From Pseudomonadota bacterium (GTDB lineage Bacteria; Pseudomonadota; Alphaproteobacteria; Rhizobiales; Hyphomicrobiaceae), in NCBI GenBank assembly GCA_023387235.1, contig JAEWIJ010000016.1, positions 1 to 12,697 on the forward strand: a stretch of DNA of 12,697 nt, given 5' to 3'. Below the pieces are notes generated by a model. It searched no databases and was not told the DNA's origin. It worked only from the letters and a program-made list of their open reading frames with translations. Of this stretch, positions 1 through 6,394 are shown in pieces (the first letter of the stretch is position 1; every line of letters starts with the position of its first letter). The position numbers were made by a program, and so were the translations under genes.

Positions 1-899
1 TCGGCATAGGCATCCCAGGCCTCCGCCTCATTCCAGCCGGATGCGTAGTGGGTTGCCGCGTCCGTGTTGATCCGGATCAGGGGCTCGGGAAACTCCTGCT
101 GCACCATGAGAGATACCGCGCAAGCGAAGTCTGTACGTGCGCGCACTTCCCGTGCAATGCGCTCGACGAATGCGCCCTGCGCCTCGATATAACCGCTCGG
201 ATTGAGCTTCTCGCGATCGTCGCCGACAAAGCGCGCATAGGTCGCCGCCAGCAGAGAGACGTGGATGTTGTCGCGAATATAAGCCGGCGTCTTGATCTCC
301 GCCGTACCGCCGCTGCGCCATGTCTTGGCGAGATAGGCACCGAGACGCGGCTGCTCGAGCGGACCGAAGGGATGCGGGATCACGAACTTGGCGAGCGGCA
401 GACCTGCCTCATCGCAGCGATAGCGCATGACGTCCGCCGTAAGCGCCTTGGAAACGGCATAAGGCGAGAAGGCGCGAAGCGGCGTGCTGCCCGCGCCTTC
501 GCCGGCCTCGAAGAAGCTGCCCGTGAGGACTACGCGTTTCAGCCCGTGCGCGCCCATGGCGGCGAGCACTTGGCGGACGTGCGCGGTGTTGGCGGCAACG
601 GCGCCCGCGATATCGAAATCAGGGCTGCGATAGTCGCCGACTTCCGCCGCGTGGTGACAGAGCGCATCGAAGCTTTCCGCGCCGACGAGATCGAGAAAGC
701 GCGCGGAGCCAAATGCGCAGTCAGGGACGAGCACGACGCCCGCTCGGCCGAGGCGCGCGATACGTTCCGTGCGCAAGGGATCACCGCCCCCATCGCTCGC
801 GCCACGCAGCGGCGCCATGACCTCATGCCCCGCCCGGCGCAGCGCGTCGGCAAACCAATAGCCGGTGAAGGAACTCGCGCCCGTAAGCAGGATTCTCAC
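1..899 (-). CDS. NAD(P)-dependent sugar epimerase/dehydratase (SDR family), 3' end cut by window edge
   Basis: About 299 codons are visible from a GTG start and the frame stays open to the left edge. This is an extended short-chain dehydrogenase/reductase: a glycine-rich nucleotide-binding motif GASSFTG at residues 7-13, a TGSF strand at about 126-129 that could supply the catalytic Ser/Thr, and the catalytic pair Y147xxxK151 (YAVSK). Such enzymes oxidise, epimerise or dehydrate the hexose of a nucleotide sugar. The GTG overlaps the stop of the upstream RfbC-type epimerase gene in the four-base sequence GTGA, so translation is probably coupled, and that fixes the start. As the last visible gene of a cassette headed by rfbF it probably acts on a CDP-linked sugar intermediate as a 4-ketoreductase, epimerase or dehydratase; this role is inferred. 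It lacks the GHTGFKG-type N-terminus I remember for CDP-glucose 4,6-dehydratase (RfbG). Exact substrate unknown. Confidence 0.85.
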   Translation of the reverse strand, partial: MRILLTGASSFTGYWFADALRRAGHEVMAPLRGASDGGGDPLRTERIARLGRAGVVLVPDCAFGSARFLDLVGAESFDALCHHAAEVGDYRSPDFDIAGAVAANTAHVRQVLAAMGAHGLKRVVLTGSFFEAGEGAGSTPLRAFSPYAVSKALTADVMRYRCDEAGLPLAKFVIPHPFGPLEQPRLGAYLAKTWRSGGTAEIKTPAYIRDNIHVSLLAATYARFVGDDREKLNPSGYIEAQGAFVERIAREVRARTDFACAVSLMVQQEFPEPLIRINTDAATHYASGWNEAEAWDAYA

Positions 900-1462
900 C
901 TGAGCCCCCGCATCTGCTCGAGGCCGTGATAGCCGGAATCGAGGTCAGGCCATTTTGCGTCCTTGTCGGATATTTCGATCGGCTGGCGCGGCCATTCGAT
1001 GCCGATCGCAGGATCGTTCCAGCGCACGCCGCGCTCCTGCTCGGGACCGTAGAACGACGAAACGAGATAGATGGCCTCAGCATCGTCGGAGAGCGTCAGG
1101 ATCGCATGAGCAAAGCCGCGCGGCACATACATCATCAGCCGGTTCTCGGCATTGAGCTCGGCGCCGAACCACTTCCTGAAGGTCGGCGAATCCGGCCGCA
1201 GATCGACGATGGCGTCCCACAGCGCGCCGCGCACACAGCGCACGACCTTGACCTCGGCAGCAGGTGGAAGCTGGTAGTGCAGGCCGCGCAGGGTTCCTGC
1301 TTTGGCGCTGAGCGAGTTGTTGATCTGCACGAAGCGCGTCTCGAGCCCCTTGTCGCCGAATTCCTTCTCGCAGAAATAGCGCGCGAAGAAACCGCGGGCA
1401 TCGCCGCGCCGCTCCTGCTCGATCAGGTAAGCGCCGGCGAGCGGCGTCTCGTGAAACAGCAT
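896..1462 (-). CDS. rfbC: RmlC/RfbC-type nucleotide-sugar 3,5-epimerase (dTDP-4-dehydrorhamnose 3,5-epimerase family)
   Basis: The protein has 188 residues, close to the usual RmlC length of about 180-185. Family signatures are in the expected places: DARGFF (21-26), FVQINNS (44-50), LRGLHYQLP (58-66) with catalytic His62, VPRGFAHA (113-120), the catalytic-acid Tyr132, and Y138 followed by GPEQERGVRWNDP. RmlC enzymes are cytosolic cupin-fold epimerases that invert C3 and C5 of 4-keto-6-deoxy sugars through a proton-abstracting His and a Tyr acid. The canonical substrate is dTDP-linked, but this cassette starts with a cytidylyltransferase, so a CDP-linked 4-keto sugar is at least as likely (inference). 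An AGGGAG ribosome-binding site lies 8 bases before the ATG. The gene overlaps the next one by GTGA. The 64-base gap upstream is AT-rich and contains TTGAAA, but no convincing -10 box. Confidence 0.9.
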   Translation of the reverse strand: MLFHETPLAGAYLIEQERRGDARGFFARYFCEKEFGDKGLETRFVQINNSLSAKAGTLRGLHYQLPPAAEVKVVRCVRGALWDAIVDLRPDSPTFRKWFGAELNAENRLMMYVPRGFAHAILTLSDDAEAIYLVSSFYGPEQERGVRWNDPAIGIEWPRQPIEISDKDAKWPDLDSGYHGLEQMRGLR

Positions 1463-1526
1463 GGATGCATCTCCCTTGCGCGCAATCTAAATCGTCGGAA
1501 TTGAGGTGAATTTCAAGCCTGTTGCT

Positions 1527-2582
1527 TTAGCGCGCAGCTCCAGTCCAGCGCAGATCCGGCGCGAGGCGTCCGGACGCCATCAGCCGCTCCAGCGTCTTCA
1601 GGCGCATGTACTGCGAATTGCGGAAATCCTTGTCGGCGAACCCCATGCCGACGAGACCGTCGCGTAGGCGCTCGATCGATTTTTCGAGCGTGACCTGCGG
1701 CTGGTTCTTCGGCGCAAGCTCGCGGTAGAGGGCGAAATCGACCTTGTAGGAGCGCTTGTCCGGCGGCGCATCGGTGTTGATGCTGACCCGCGTGCCAGGG
1801 ATCGCCGATGCGACGGCAGCCGCAAGATCGCGCACCTGATAGTTCCACTGATCGCTGCCGGCGTTCACGGAAAGAAGCTGGCCGCCGTTCGATGCGGGGC
1901 GCGCAACGGCCCAGGCGATGGCGCGCGCCATATCCTCGACGTCGATGAGCGGGCGCCAGGGCGATCCGTCGCTCAGAACCGTGATCTCGCCGGCCGAAAC
2001 GGCGCAGGCGACGAAGTCGTTGAGCACGAGATCGAGACGCAAGCGGTCGGACATGCCGCAGGCCGTGGCAAAGCGGAGGCACGTGACCGTCATGCCGCCG
2101 AGGTCCGTGCGACGCAGCGCTTCCTCGGTGCCGATCTTGGAGCGCGCGTAAGCGGTCAGCGGGTTGGTGGCATCCGTCTCCTTGCGCGGTCCGCCCTCGG
2201 CATAGCCGTACATGCTGCAGCTCGAGGCGAAGACGAAATTGCTGACGCCGGCCGCGGCGGCCATTTTCGCGATCCGGACGCTGGCCTCGGCGTTGATGTC
2301 GTTGGTTACGGCCTCGAACTTGTTGCCCATGGGATCGTTCGAGACGGCGGCGAGGTGCACGACAGCGTCCACACCATCCAGCAGTGCCGCCGGCAGCTCG
2401 CGCACATCGCCGAAGACCTGGCGGTCCAGAACGACCTCGGGGAGGGCGAAGGCATTGGTCAGGCAATGACCGAAGAAGCTCTGGTCGTAGCCGACGAGCT
2501 CGACGTCCGGAAATGTCGTGCGCAGGTGGCGCCCGAGCACGGATCCGACATAGCCCATGCTGCCCGTGATGAGAATCTTCAT
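1527..2582 (-). CDS. NAD(P)-dependent nucleotide-sugar epimerase/dehydratase (extended SDR)
   Basis: This 351-residue protein has the layout of an extended SDR sugar-nucleotide enzyme. A Rossmann motif GSMGYVG occupies residues 7-13, followed by VVHLAAVS at about 74-81, FASSCSMYG at about 118-126 (Ser of the catalytic triad) and the catalytic pair Y145xxxK149 (YARSK). The C-terminal part, with WRPLIDVEDMARA and a VNAGSDQWNY block, resembles the substrate-binding half of GalE/WcaG-like epimerases. The length is normal for the family. An AGGAAAG ribosome-binding site sits 10 bases before the ATG. The gene lies 63 bases downstream of rfbF and 64 bases upstream of the RfbC-type gene, all in one direction, which suggests one operon. 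It probably epimerises or dehydrates a CDP-sugar in the cytosol. It is not a typical RfbG-like 4,6-dehydratase by its N-terminal motif, so its exact reaction is open. Confidence 0.88.
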   Translation of the reverse strand: MKILITGSMGYVGSVLGRHLRTTFPDVELVGYDQSFFGHCLTNAFALPEVVLDRQVFGDVRELPAALLDGVDAVVHLAAVSNDPMGNKFEAVTNDINAEASVRIAKMAAAAGVSNFVFASSCSMYGYAEGGPRKETDATNPLTAYARSKIGTEEALRRTDLGGMTVTCLRFATACGMSDRLRLDLVLNDFVACAVSAGEITVLSDGSPWRPLIDVEDMARAIAWAVARPASNGGQLLSVNAGSDQWNYQVRDLAAAVASAIPGTRVSINTDAPPDKRSYKVDFALYRELAPKNQPQVTLEKSIERLRDGLVGMGFADKDFRNSQYMRLKTLERLMASGRLAPDLRWTGAAR

Positions 2583-2645
2583 GCGAACACGACTTTCCTG
2601 CTTATTGGCTCGATCGAAATGCGATGATTTCTGCGCGCTCGTTGA

Positions 2646-3425
2646 TCAGTCGGCCGGCCATGTCTTCCACGGCGCCTTGCCCGAGTTCCACAGATCTTCG
2701 AGATAGCGCTTGTCGCGCAGCGTATCCATCGGATGCCAGAAGCCGTGGTGGAAGTAGACGGACATCTGGCCTTCGGCCGCGAGCCGCTCCATGGGCTCGC
2801 GCTCCCAGACCGTGCTGTCGCCTTCGATATAGTCACCGACCTTGGACGAGAGGACGAAGAACCCGCCGTTGATCCAGCCGCCGTCGCCCGCGGGCTTCTC
2901 CTGGAAGCCTGTCACGCGATTGCCCTGGAAGCGGATCGCGCCATAGCGGCCGGGCGGTTGCGTCGCCGTGACCGTCGCGAGACGGCCCTCGCTCTCGTGC
3001 AGGCGGACTGCCGACCGGATGTCGACATTGCCGACGCCATCGCCGTAGGTGACGCAGAAGGCGGGATCGTCCTGCACGTAAGGGAGAATGCGTTTGATGC
3101 GGCCGCCGATCATGGTGCTGTCCCCCGTATCGATCAGCGTGATCGACCACGGCTCGGCGTGAGCTTGATGCACGGTCATGTCGTTCTTGCGCAAATCCAG
3201 CGTCACGTCCGACATGTGCAGGAAGTAATTGCGGAAGTATTCCTTGATGACATAGCCCTTGTAGCCGAGGCAGATCACGAAATCATTGATGCCATTGGCG
3301 GAATATATCTTCATGATATGCCAGATGATCGGCTTGCCGCCGATCTCGATCATCGGCTTCGGACGCACGTCCGTCTCCTCGGCGAAGCGCGTGCCAAGCC
3401 CGCCCGCGAGCAGAACTGCCTTCAT
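2646..3425 (-). CDS. rfbF: Glucose-1-phosphate cytidylyltransferase
   Basis: RfbF makes CDP-glucose and pyrophosphate from CTP and glucose-1-phosphate, the entry step to CDP-linked deoxy and branched sugars of O-antigens and capsules. The 259-residue product matches the usual length of about 257. Visible are the nucleotidyltransferase loop AGGLGTRF (7-14), the RPKPM block (21-25), GGKPIIWHIMKIYS, the RfbF-typical GYKGYVIKEYF (54-64), the metal-binding Asp in TYGDGV (126-131), FQEKP with Lys178, and a C-terminal GFWHPMDTLRDKRYLE. The ATG at 3425 is chosen over an upstream in-frame start at 3530 because homology begins here and AAGGGGG precedes it by 8 bases; the 35 extra residues would be Arg-rich and unlike the family. 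It is the first gene of the minus-strand sugar cassette. Confidence 0.95.
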   Translation of the reverse strand: MKAVLLAGGLGTRFAEETDVRPKPMIEIGGKPIIWHIMKIYSANGINDFVICLGYKGYVIKEYFRNYFLHMSDVTLDLRKNDMTVHQAHAEPWSITLIDTGDSTMIGGRIKRILPYVQDDPAFCVTYGDGVGNVDIRSAVRLHESEGRLATVTATQPPGRYGAIRFQGNRVTGFQEKPAGDGGWINGGFFVLSSKVGDYIEGDSTVWEREPMERLAAEGQMSVYFHHGFWHPMDTLRDKRYLEDLWNSGKAPWKTWPAD

Positions 3426-3556
3426 CGCAAAAACCCCCTTCACACATATTCGCCGCCGCTCCCCAGGAATATGACGTTTCGGGCGACGCGGGCGGATACG
3501 GCGGCTCCCGCACCGAGACGATCGAGCCAATTCCTATACGATACAAGATATCCGCT

Positions 3557-3601
3557 CGCCTATCCAAGTACGCCTATCTTGGCGATGGTTGGGCATTCGC
3601 C
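3557..3601. repeat. Small repeats between rfbF and the lipoate ligase gene
   Basis: The 197-base gap holds three overlapping small symmetries. There is an 8-base direct repeat CGCCTATC at 3557-3564 and 3571-3578. There is an inverted pair CCAAG (3564-3568) and CTTGG (3578-3582) with 9 bases between. There is also a bulged hairpin, GGCGATG (3581-3587) with CATTCGCC (3594-3601), about 22 bases past the end of the ligase gene. An AT-rich patch (about 3531-3552) lies between these and rfbF and could hold the cassette promoter, but I see no clear -35/-10 pair. The hairpin has no T-tract, so terminator function is uncertain; the CCAAG pair could be a regulator site. Confidence 0.25.
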
Positions 3602-3622
3602 AGCTATGCCCCCGATGCCGGA

Positions 3623-4699
3623 TCAGGCAGTACCGCCAGCAGCCGCGGCCTCCTCGATTACCTTTCTGAAATCGGCCGGCGCAATCGTCAGCAGATCGGG
3701 CCGCGACGCCGCAAAATAGCGATCCACGGCCGCGCCGACCTCGGCGACCGGCACGCCACGCAGAGACGCTTCGAGGTCGAACACCATGCGCGGCGGCGTC
3801 ACGAAGAAATCTCCCGTGAGCAGCACCTCTCGCACGCGTCGCGCAGCCCCCGCGCCTTCGAGCCGCACGTAGGCCGAGACCGTACCGCCCGCGCCTGTCA
3901 GCGAGGCTTCGCTCACTTCGGCGCCACGCGGATCGTCGATCTCGAAGACGAAGTCATCCGTGCCGATCGACTCGTCATGGATTTTCTTCGCGAGCGCCTC
4001 CTCGGCGTCGCTCGGCGCGCCCGCTTCGAGCTCGAGCCCGAGCCTCTCGCGCAATCCGAGCAGGACGGCATTCTGGACATCCCCGATGGCCGGCGCCTTC
4101 CCGCCGAGAAGCGCCTTCAAGGTCGTCACGCGCTGCTCGGCCTTGTCGAGATCGCGCTTTTGCAGCTTGGCCGCCGGCACGTTCAGGCAGGCCATCATGC
4201 GCGCCGGATCGACGTCGATGAGCACGGTGCCCTGATAGAAGAGCGTATCGCCGTCGAAGAAGCCGCCCGTGCCGCAGAGCTTCTGCCCGCCGACCTCGAT
4301 GTCATTGCGAGGGCGGAAGCGCGCCTCGATGCCGAAGCCCTGGGAAAGACCATGCGCCACGGCCTCGCAGATCGCGCGCGTGTAGTCGCCGAGCGACGGC
4401 ATCGGCAAGCGTTTGCGCGACAGCACGAGCTCCCAGCCGATCTGCCCCTCGTCGAAGTAGATGGCGCCACCGCCCGTGATACGCCGCGCGAGGCCGATCC
4501 CGTTGGCGCGACAGTGCGCGACTTTCACCTCGTGGCTCATGGCCTGATGGCGCCCGATGAGCGCGGTCGGCGGGAAGCGCAGGAAGCGCACCGTATCGGG
4601 AATCTTTCCCGCCTTGTGCAGCTCGATGAGCGCCTCGTCGAATGCGATCTGGGCGCGGCCGTCACGGAGCCCCGTGTCGATCGTGCGGAATACGGGCAT
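3623..4699 (-). CDS. lplA: Lipoate-protein ligase family protein with fused C-terminal accessory (LplB-like) domain
   Basis: These enzymes activate lipoate with ATP and attach it to a lysine of an acceptor protein such as an E2 subunit or GcvH. The catalytic domain (about 1-225) shows the biotin/lipoate-ligase signature RRITGGGAIYFD at 72-83 and the adenylate-binding Lys140 in GGQKLCGTGG. Residues about 235-350 form a second domain with AYVRLEGAG and VLLTGDFFVTP (GDFF at 296-299), which resembles the accessory protein LplB that is separate in archaea. The 358-residue length fits an A-B fusion, as described for sLpl(AB) ligases of the lipoate-linked sHdr sulfur-oxidation systems; that assignment is inferred and no sHdr gene is in view. 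The ATG at 4699 is preferred to an in-frame start at 4741 because homology starts here and GGAG lies 6 bases upstream. A candidate promoter and operator lie 60-100 bases upstream. Confidence 0.85.
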   Translation of the reverse strand: MPVFRTIDTGLRDGRAQIAFDEALIELHKAGKIPDTVRFLRFPPTALIGRHQAMSHEVKVAHCRANGIGLARRITGGGAIYFDEGQIGWELVLSRKRLPMPSLGDYTRAICEAVAHGLSQGFGIEARFRPRNDIEVGGQKLCGTGGFFDGDTLFYQGTVLIDVDPARMMACLNVPAAKLQKRDLDKAEQRVTTLKALLGGKAPAIGDVQNAVLLGLRERLGLELEAGAPSDAEEALAKKIHDESIGTDDFVFEIDDPRGAEVSEASLTGAGGTVSAYVRLEGAGAARRVREVLLTGDFFVTPPRMVFDLEASLRGVPVAEVGAAVDRYFAASRPDLLTIAPADFRKVIEEAAAAGGTA

Positions 4700-4756
4700 G
4701 GTCCTCTCCCTCGCCGGGCGCTCGCACGCGTGCGGCGCCAATTCCTCCCTGGCGCA

Positions 4757-4786
4757 ATCATAGAGGATGGGTGGTCAAATATTCAA
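4757..4786 (-). promoter_or_regulatory. Candidate sigma-70-type promoter of the lipoate ligase gene
   Basis: On the minus strand a -35-like TTGAAT (4786-4781) is followed after 18 bases by a -10-like TATGAT (4762-4757), about 58 bases before the ligase ATG at 4699. Both hexamers are close to the sigma-70 consensus and lie in one of the few AT-rich patches of the window. The -35 box overlaps the proximal arm of the inverted repeat at 4778-4799, so a protein bound there would be expected to block RNA polymerase. Called by eye; the transcription start is not known. Confidence 0.5.
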
Positions 4787-4799
4787 TGTTTCGAATATT
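4778..4799. promoter_or_regulatory. ATTC-N8-GAAT inverted repeat, putative ArsR-family (persulfide-sensor type) operator
   Basis: The arms AATATTC (4778-4784) and GAATATT (4793-4799) are perfect 7-base complements separated by the 8 bases AATGTTTC. The core therefore reads ATTC-N8-GAAT, the form I recall for operators of SqrR/BigR-type ArsR-family repressors that sense persulfide and sulfane sulfur. It overlaps the candidate -35 box of the lipoate ligase promoter, the usual place for a repressor site. It lies about 136 bases before the divergent amidohydrolase start and might influence that gene too. No ArsR-family regulator is encoded in this window. The symmetry is seen directly; the regulator assignment is inference. 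Confidence 0.5.
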
Positions 4800-4934
4800 A
4801 GATGGCACCCTGCGGCGCGTTTTGGGTCTTACCCCGACGGCGACTAGGGAATTACCCGGATTGGCGGGCTCCTGCCGACCCGACTTACTGACGTTGAGCA
4901 CGCGCGACAGGGGGGACCTGCACCGGAGGCTCCC

Positions 4935-6278
4935 ATGGCGCCAGTGATTGCCCGCAACCTGATGACCCTTGCTCTCGCCCTGCTGCCTTCGGCGAGCTTC
5001 GCGCAGCAACAGCCGGCACCACCGAGCGGCATCCTCTTCGAGAACGTCCGCATCTTCGACGGCAAATCGTCGAACCTCTCGGCGCCGTCGAACGTGCTGG
5101 TACGCGGCAACAAGATCGATCGCATTTCCGAGACGCCCATCACCGCGGAAGCGGGGACGACGGTTGTTCGGGGCGGTGGACGCGTACTGATGCCGGGTCT
5201 CATCGACGCGCACTGGCACGCCATGCTCGTCCGTCTCACGCCTCCCATGCTCCTCGCCAGTGGCGCCGGCTACATCAACGTGCAGGCTAGTGCCGAAGCG
5301 ACGGCCACCCTCATGCGCGGCTTCACTACCATCCGCGACATGGGCGGCCCCTCCTTCGACCTGAAGCGTGCCATCGATGAGGGCATCGTGCCCGGCCCGC
5401 GCATTTTCCCATCGGGCGCGATGATCACCGTCACCAGTGGTCACGGCGACTTCCGCCAGCTCTCCGACCTTCCGCGCCAGATGGGCGCTGCGACCACGCG
5501 CGTCGAGCAGCTCGGCGGCAGCATGATCGCGGACAGCCCGGATGAAGTCAGGGTCCGCGCGCGCGAACAGCTCATGCAGGGCGCGTCCCAGATCAAGCTG
5601 ACGGCCGGCGGCGGCGTGGCCTCACCGTTCAGTCCGCTCGACGTCACGACGTTCAACGAGGCAGAAATTCGCGCAGCCGTGGAGGCGGCGGAAAACTGGG
5701 GTACTTACGTCTGCACGCACGCCTACACATCGGCTGCGCTCCAGCGCTCGATCGCGGCGGGGGTGAAGTGCATCGAGCACGGGCATCTCATGGACGAGGA
5801 GACCGCCCGGCTGATGGCGGAGAAGGGCATCTGGCTCAGCACGCAGCCCTTTGTCGACCTGTCGGGCGCCGCCGCGCTCGGCCCCGCAAACCAGGCGCGC
5901 ATGAAGCTCGTGGTCGCCGGGACGGAGCGGGTCTATGCGCTCGCGAAGAAGTACAAGATCAAGACGGCATTCGGCACCGATGTCCTCTTCTCCAAGGCGC
6001 TCGCGGAAAAGCAGGGCCAGATGCTCGCCGACCTCACGCGCTGGTACACGCCGGCCGAGGCGCTCATCATGGCGACCTCGACGAATGCCGAGTTGCTCAC
6101 CCTATCCGGCCTCCGCAATCCCTATCCGGGCAAGCTCGGCGTCGTGGAAGAGGGGGCGTTCGCCGACCTCCTGCTCGTGGATGGCAATCCGCTGGAGAAC
6201 ATTGCGCTGGTCGCGGAGCCGGAGAAGAATTTTCTCGTCATCATGAAGGATGGTCGCATCTATAAGAGTACGTTGTAG
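4935..6278 (+). CDS. Secreted metal-dependent amidohydrolase (imidazolonepropionase/prolidase-like)
   Basis: The 447-residue protein starts with a plausible Sec signal peptide (hydrophobic LMTLALALLP, then ASFA before QQQ, cleavage near residue 23/24; no lipobox Cys), so it should act in the periplasm or outside. The mature part is an amidohydrolase TIM barrel with a binuclear-type metal site: H93 and H95 in DAHWH, a likely carboxylated Lys221 in QIKLTAGGG, H262 in CTHAY, H282 in IEHGH, and D349 in FGTD. A C-terminal beta segment (GVVEEGAFADLLLVDGNPL) is standard for the superfamily. Relatives hydrolyse cyclic amides or Xaa-Pro/Xaa-Arg-type dipeptides; the substrate here cannot be read from sequence. 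A GGAGG ribosome-binding site 5 bases before the ATG supports the start. It is divergent from the lipoate ligase gene; no neighbour explains its role. A weak promoter candidate (TTGGGT, 17 bases, TAGGGA) lies upstream. Confidence 0.9.
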   Translation: MAPVIARNLMTLALALLPSASFAQQQPAPPSGILFENVRIFDGKSSNLSAPSNVLVRGNKIDRISETPITAEAGTTVVRGGGRVLMPGLIDAHWHAMLVRLTPPMLLASGAGYINVQASAEATATLMRGFTTIRDMGGPSFDLKRAIDEGIVPGPRIFPSGAMITVTSGHGDFRQLSDLPRQMGAATTRVEQLGGSMIADSPDEVRVRAREQLMQGASQIKLTAGGGVASPFSPLDVTTFNEAEIRAAVEAAENWGTYVCTHAYTSAALQRSIAAGVKCIEHGHLMDEETARLMAEKGIWLSTQPFVDLSGAAALGPANQARMKLVVAGTERVYALAKKYKIKTAFGTDVLFSKALAEKQGQMLADLTRWYTPAEALIMATSTNAELLTLSGLRNPYPGKLGVVEEGAFADLLLVDGNPLENIALVAEPEKNFLVIMKDGRIYKSTL

Positions 6279-6394
6279 AACGGTCCAAGCCTCACGCCTT
6301 ATTTGAGCCACGCCGCCGTCATGAAAATGCGCCCCTGACCGGACAACCGAATCGGTCTAGCTGCGCGAGGGGGAATCGCGCTTCGGGGGAAGCT

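Noticed and set aside
48..929. Long plus-strand open frame of 293 codons
   Set aside because: Antisense shadow of the SDR gene on the minus strand, which has clear Rossmann and YxxxK motifs; the plus-strand product is Arg/Ala-rich with no recognisable domain.
2733..3719. Plus-strand open frame of 328 codons
   Set aside because: Antisense shadow of rfbF, whose family motifs are unmistakable on the other strand.
3977..4801. Plus-strand open frame of 274 codons
   Set aside because: Antisense shadow of the lipoate ligase gene; no domain and no plausible start signal.
4801..4934. Possible small ORF, riboswitch or strong promoter upstream of the amidohydrolase
   Set aside because: Only a weak TTGGGT/TAGGGA pair and short GGG/CCC symmetries; no coding signature and no recognised riboswitch fold.
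6279..6394. Terminator or promoter between the amidohydrolase and acyltransferase genes
   Set aside because: Only a 5-base GACCG/CGGTC pair was found, with no T-tract and no convincing -35/-10 hexamers.
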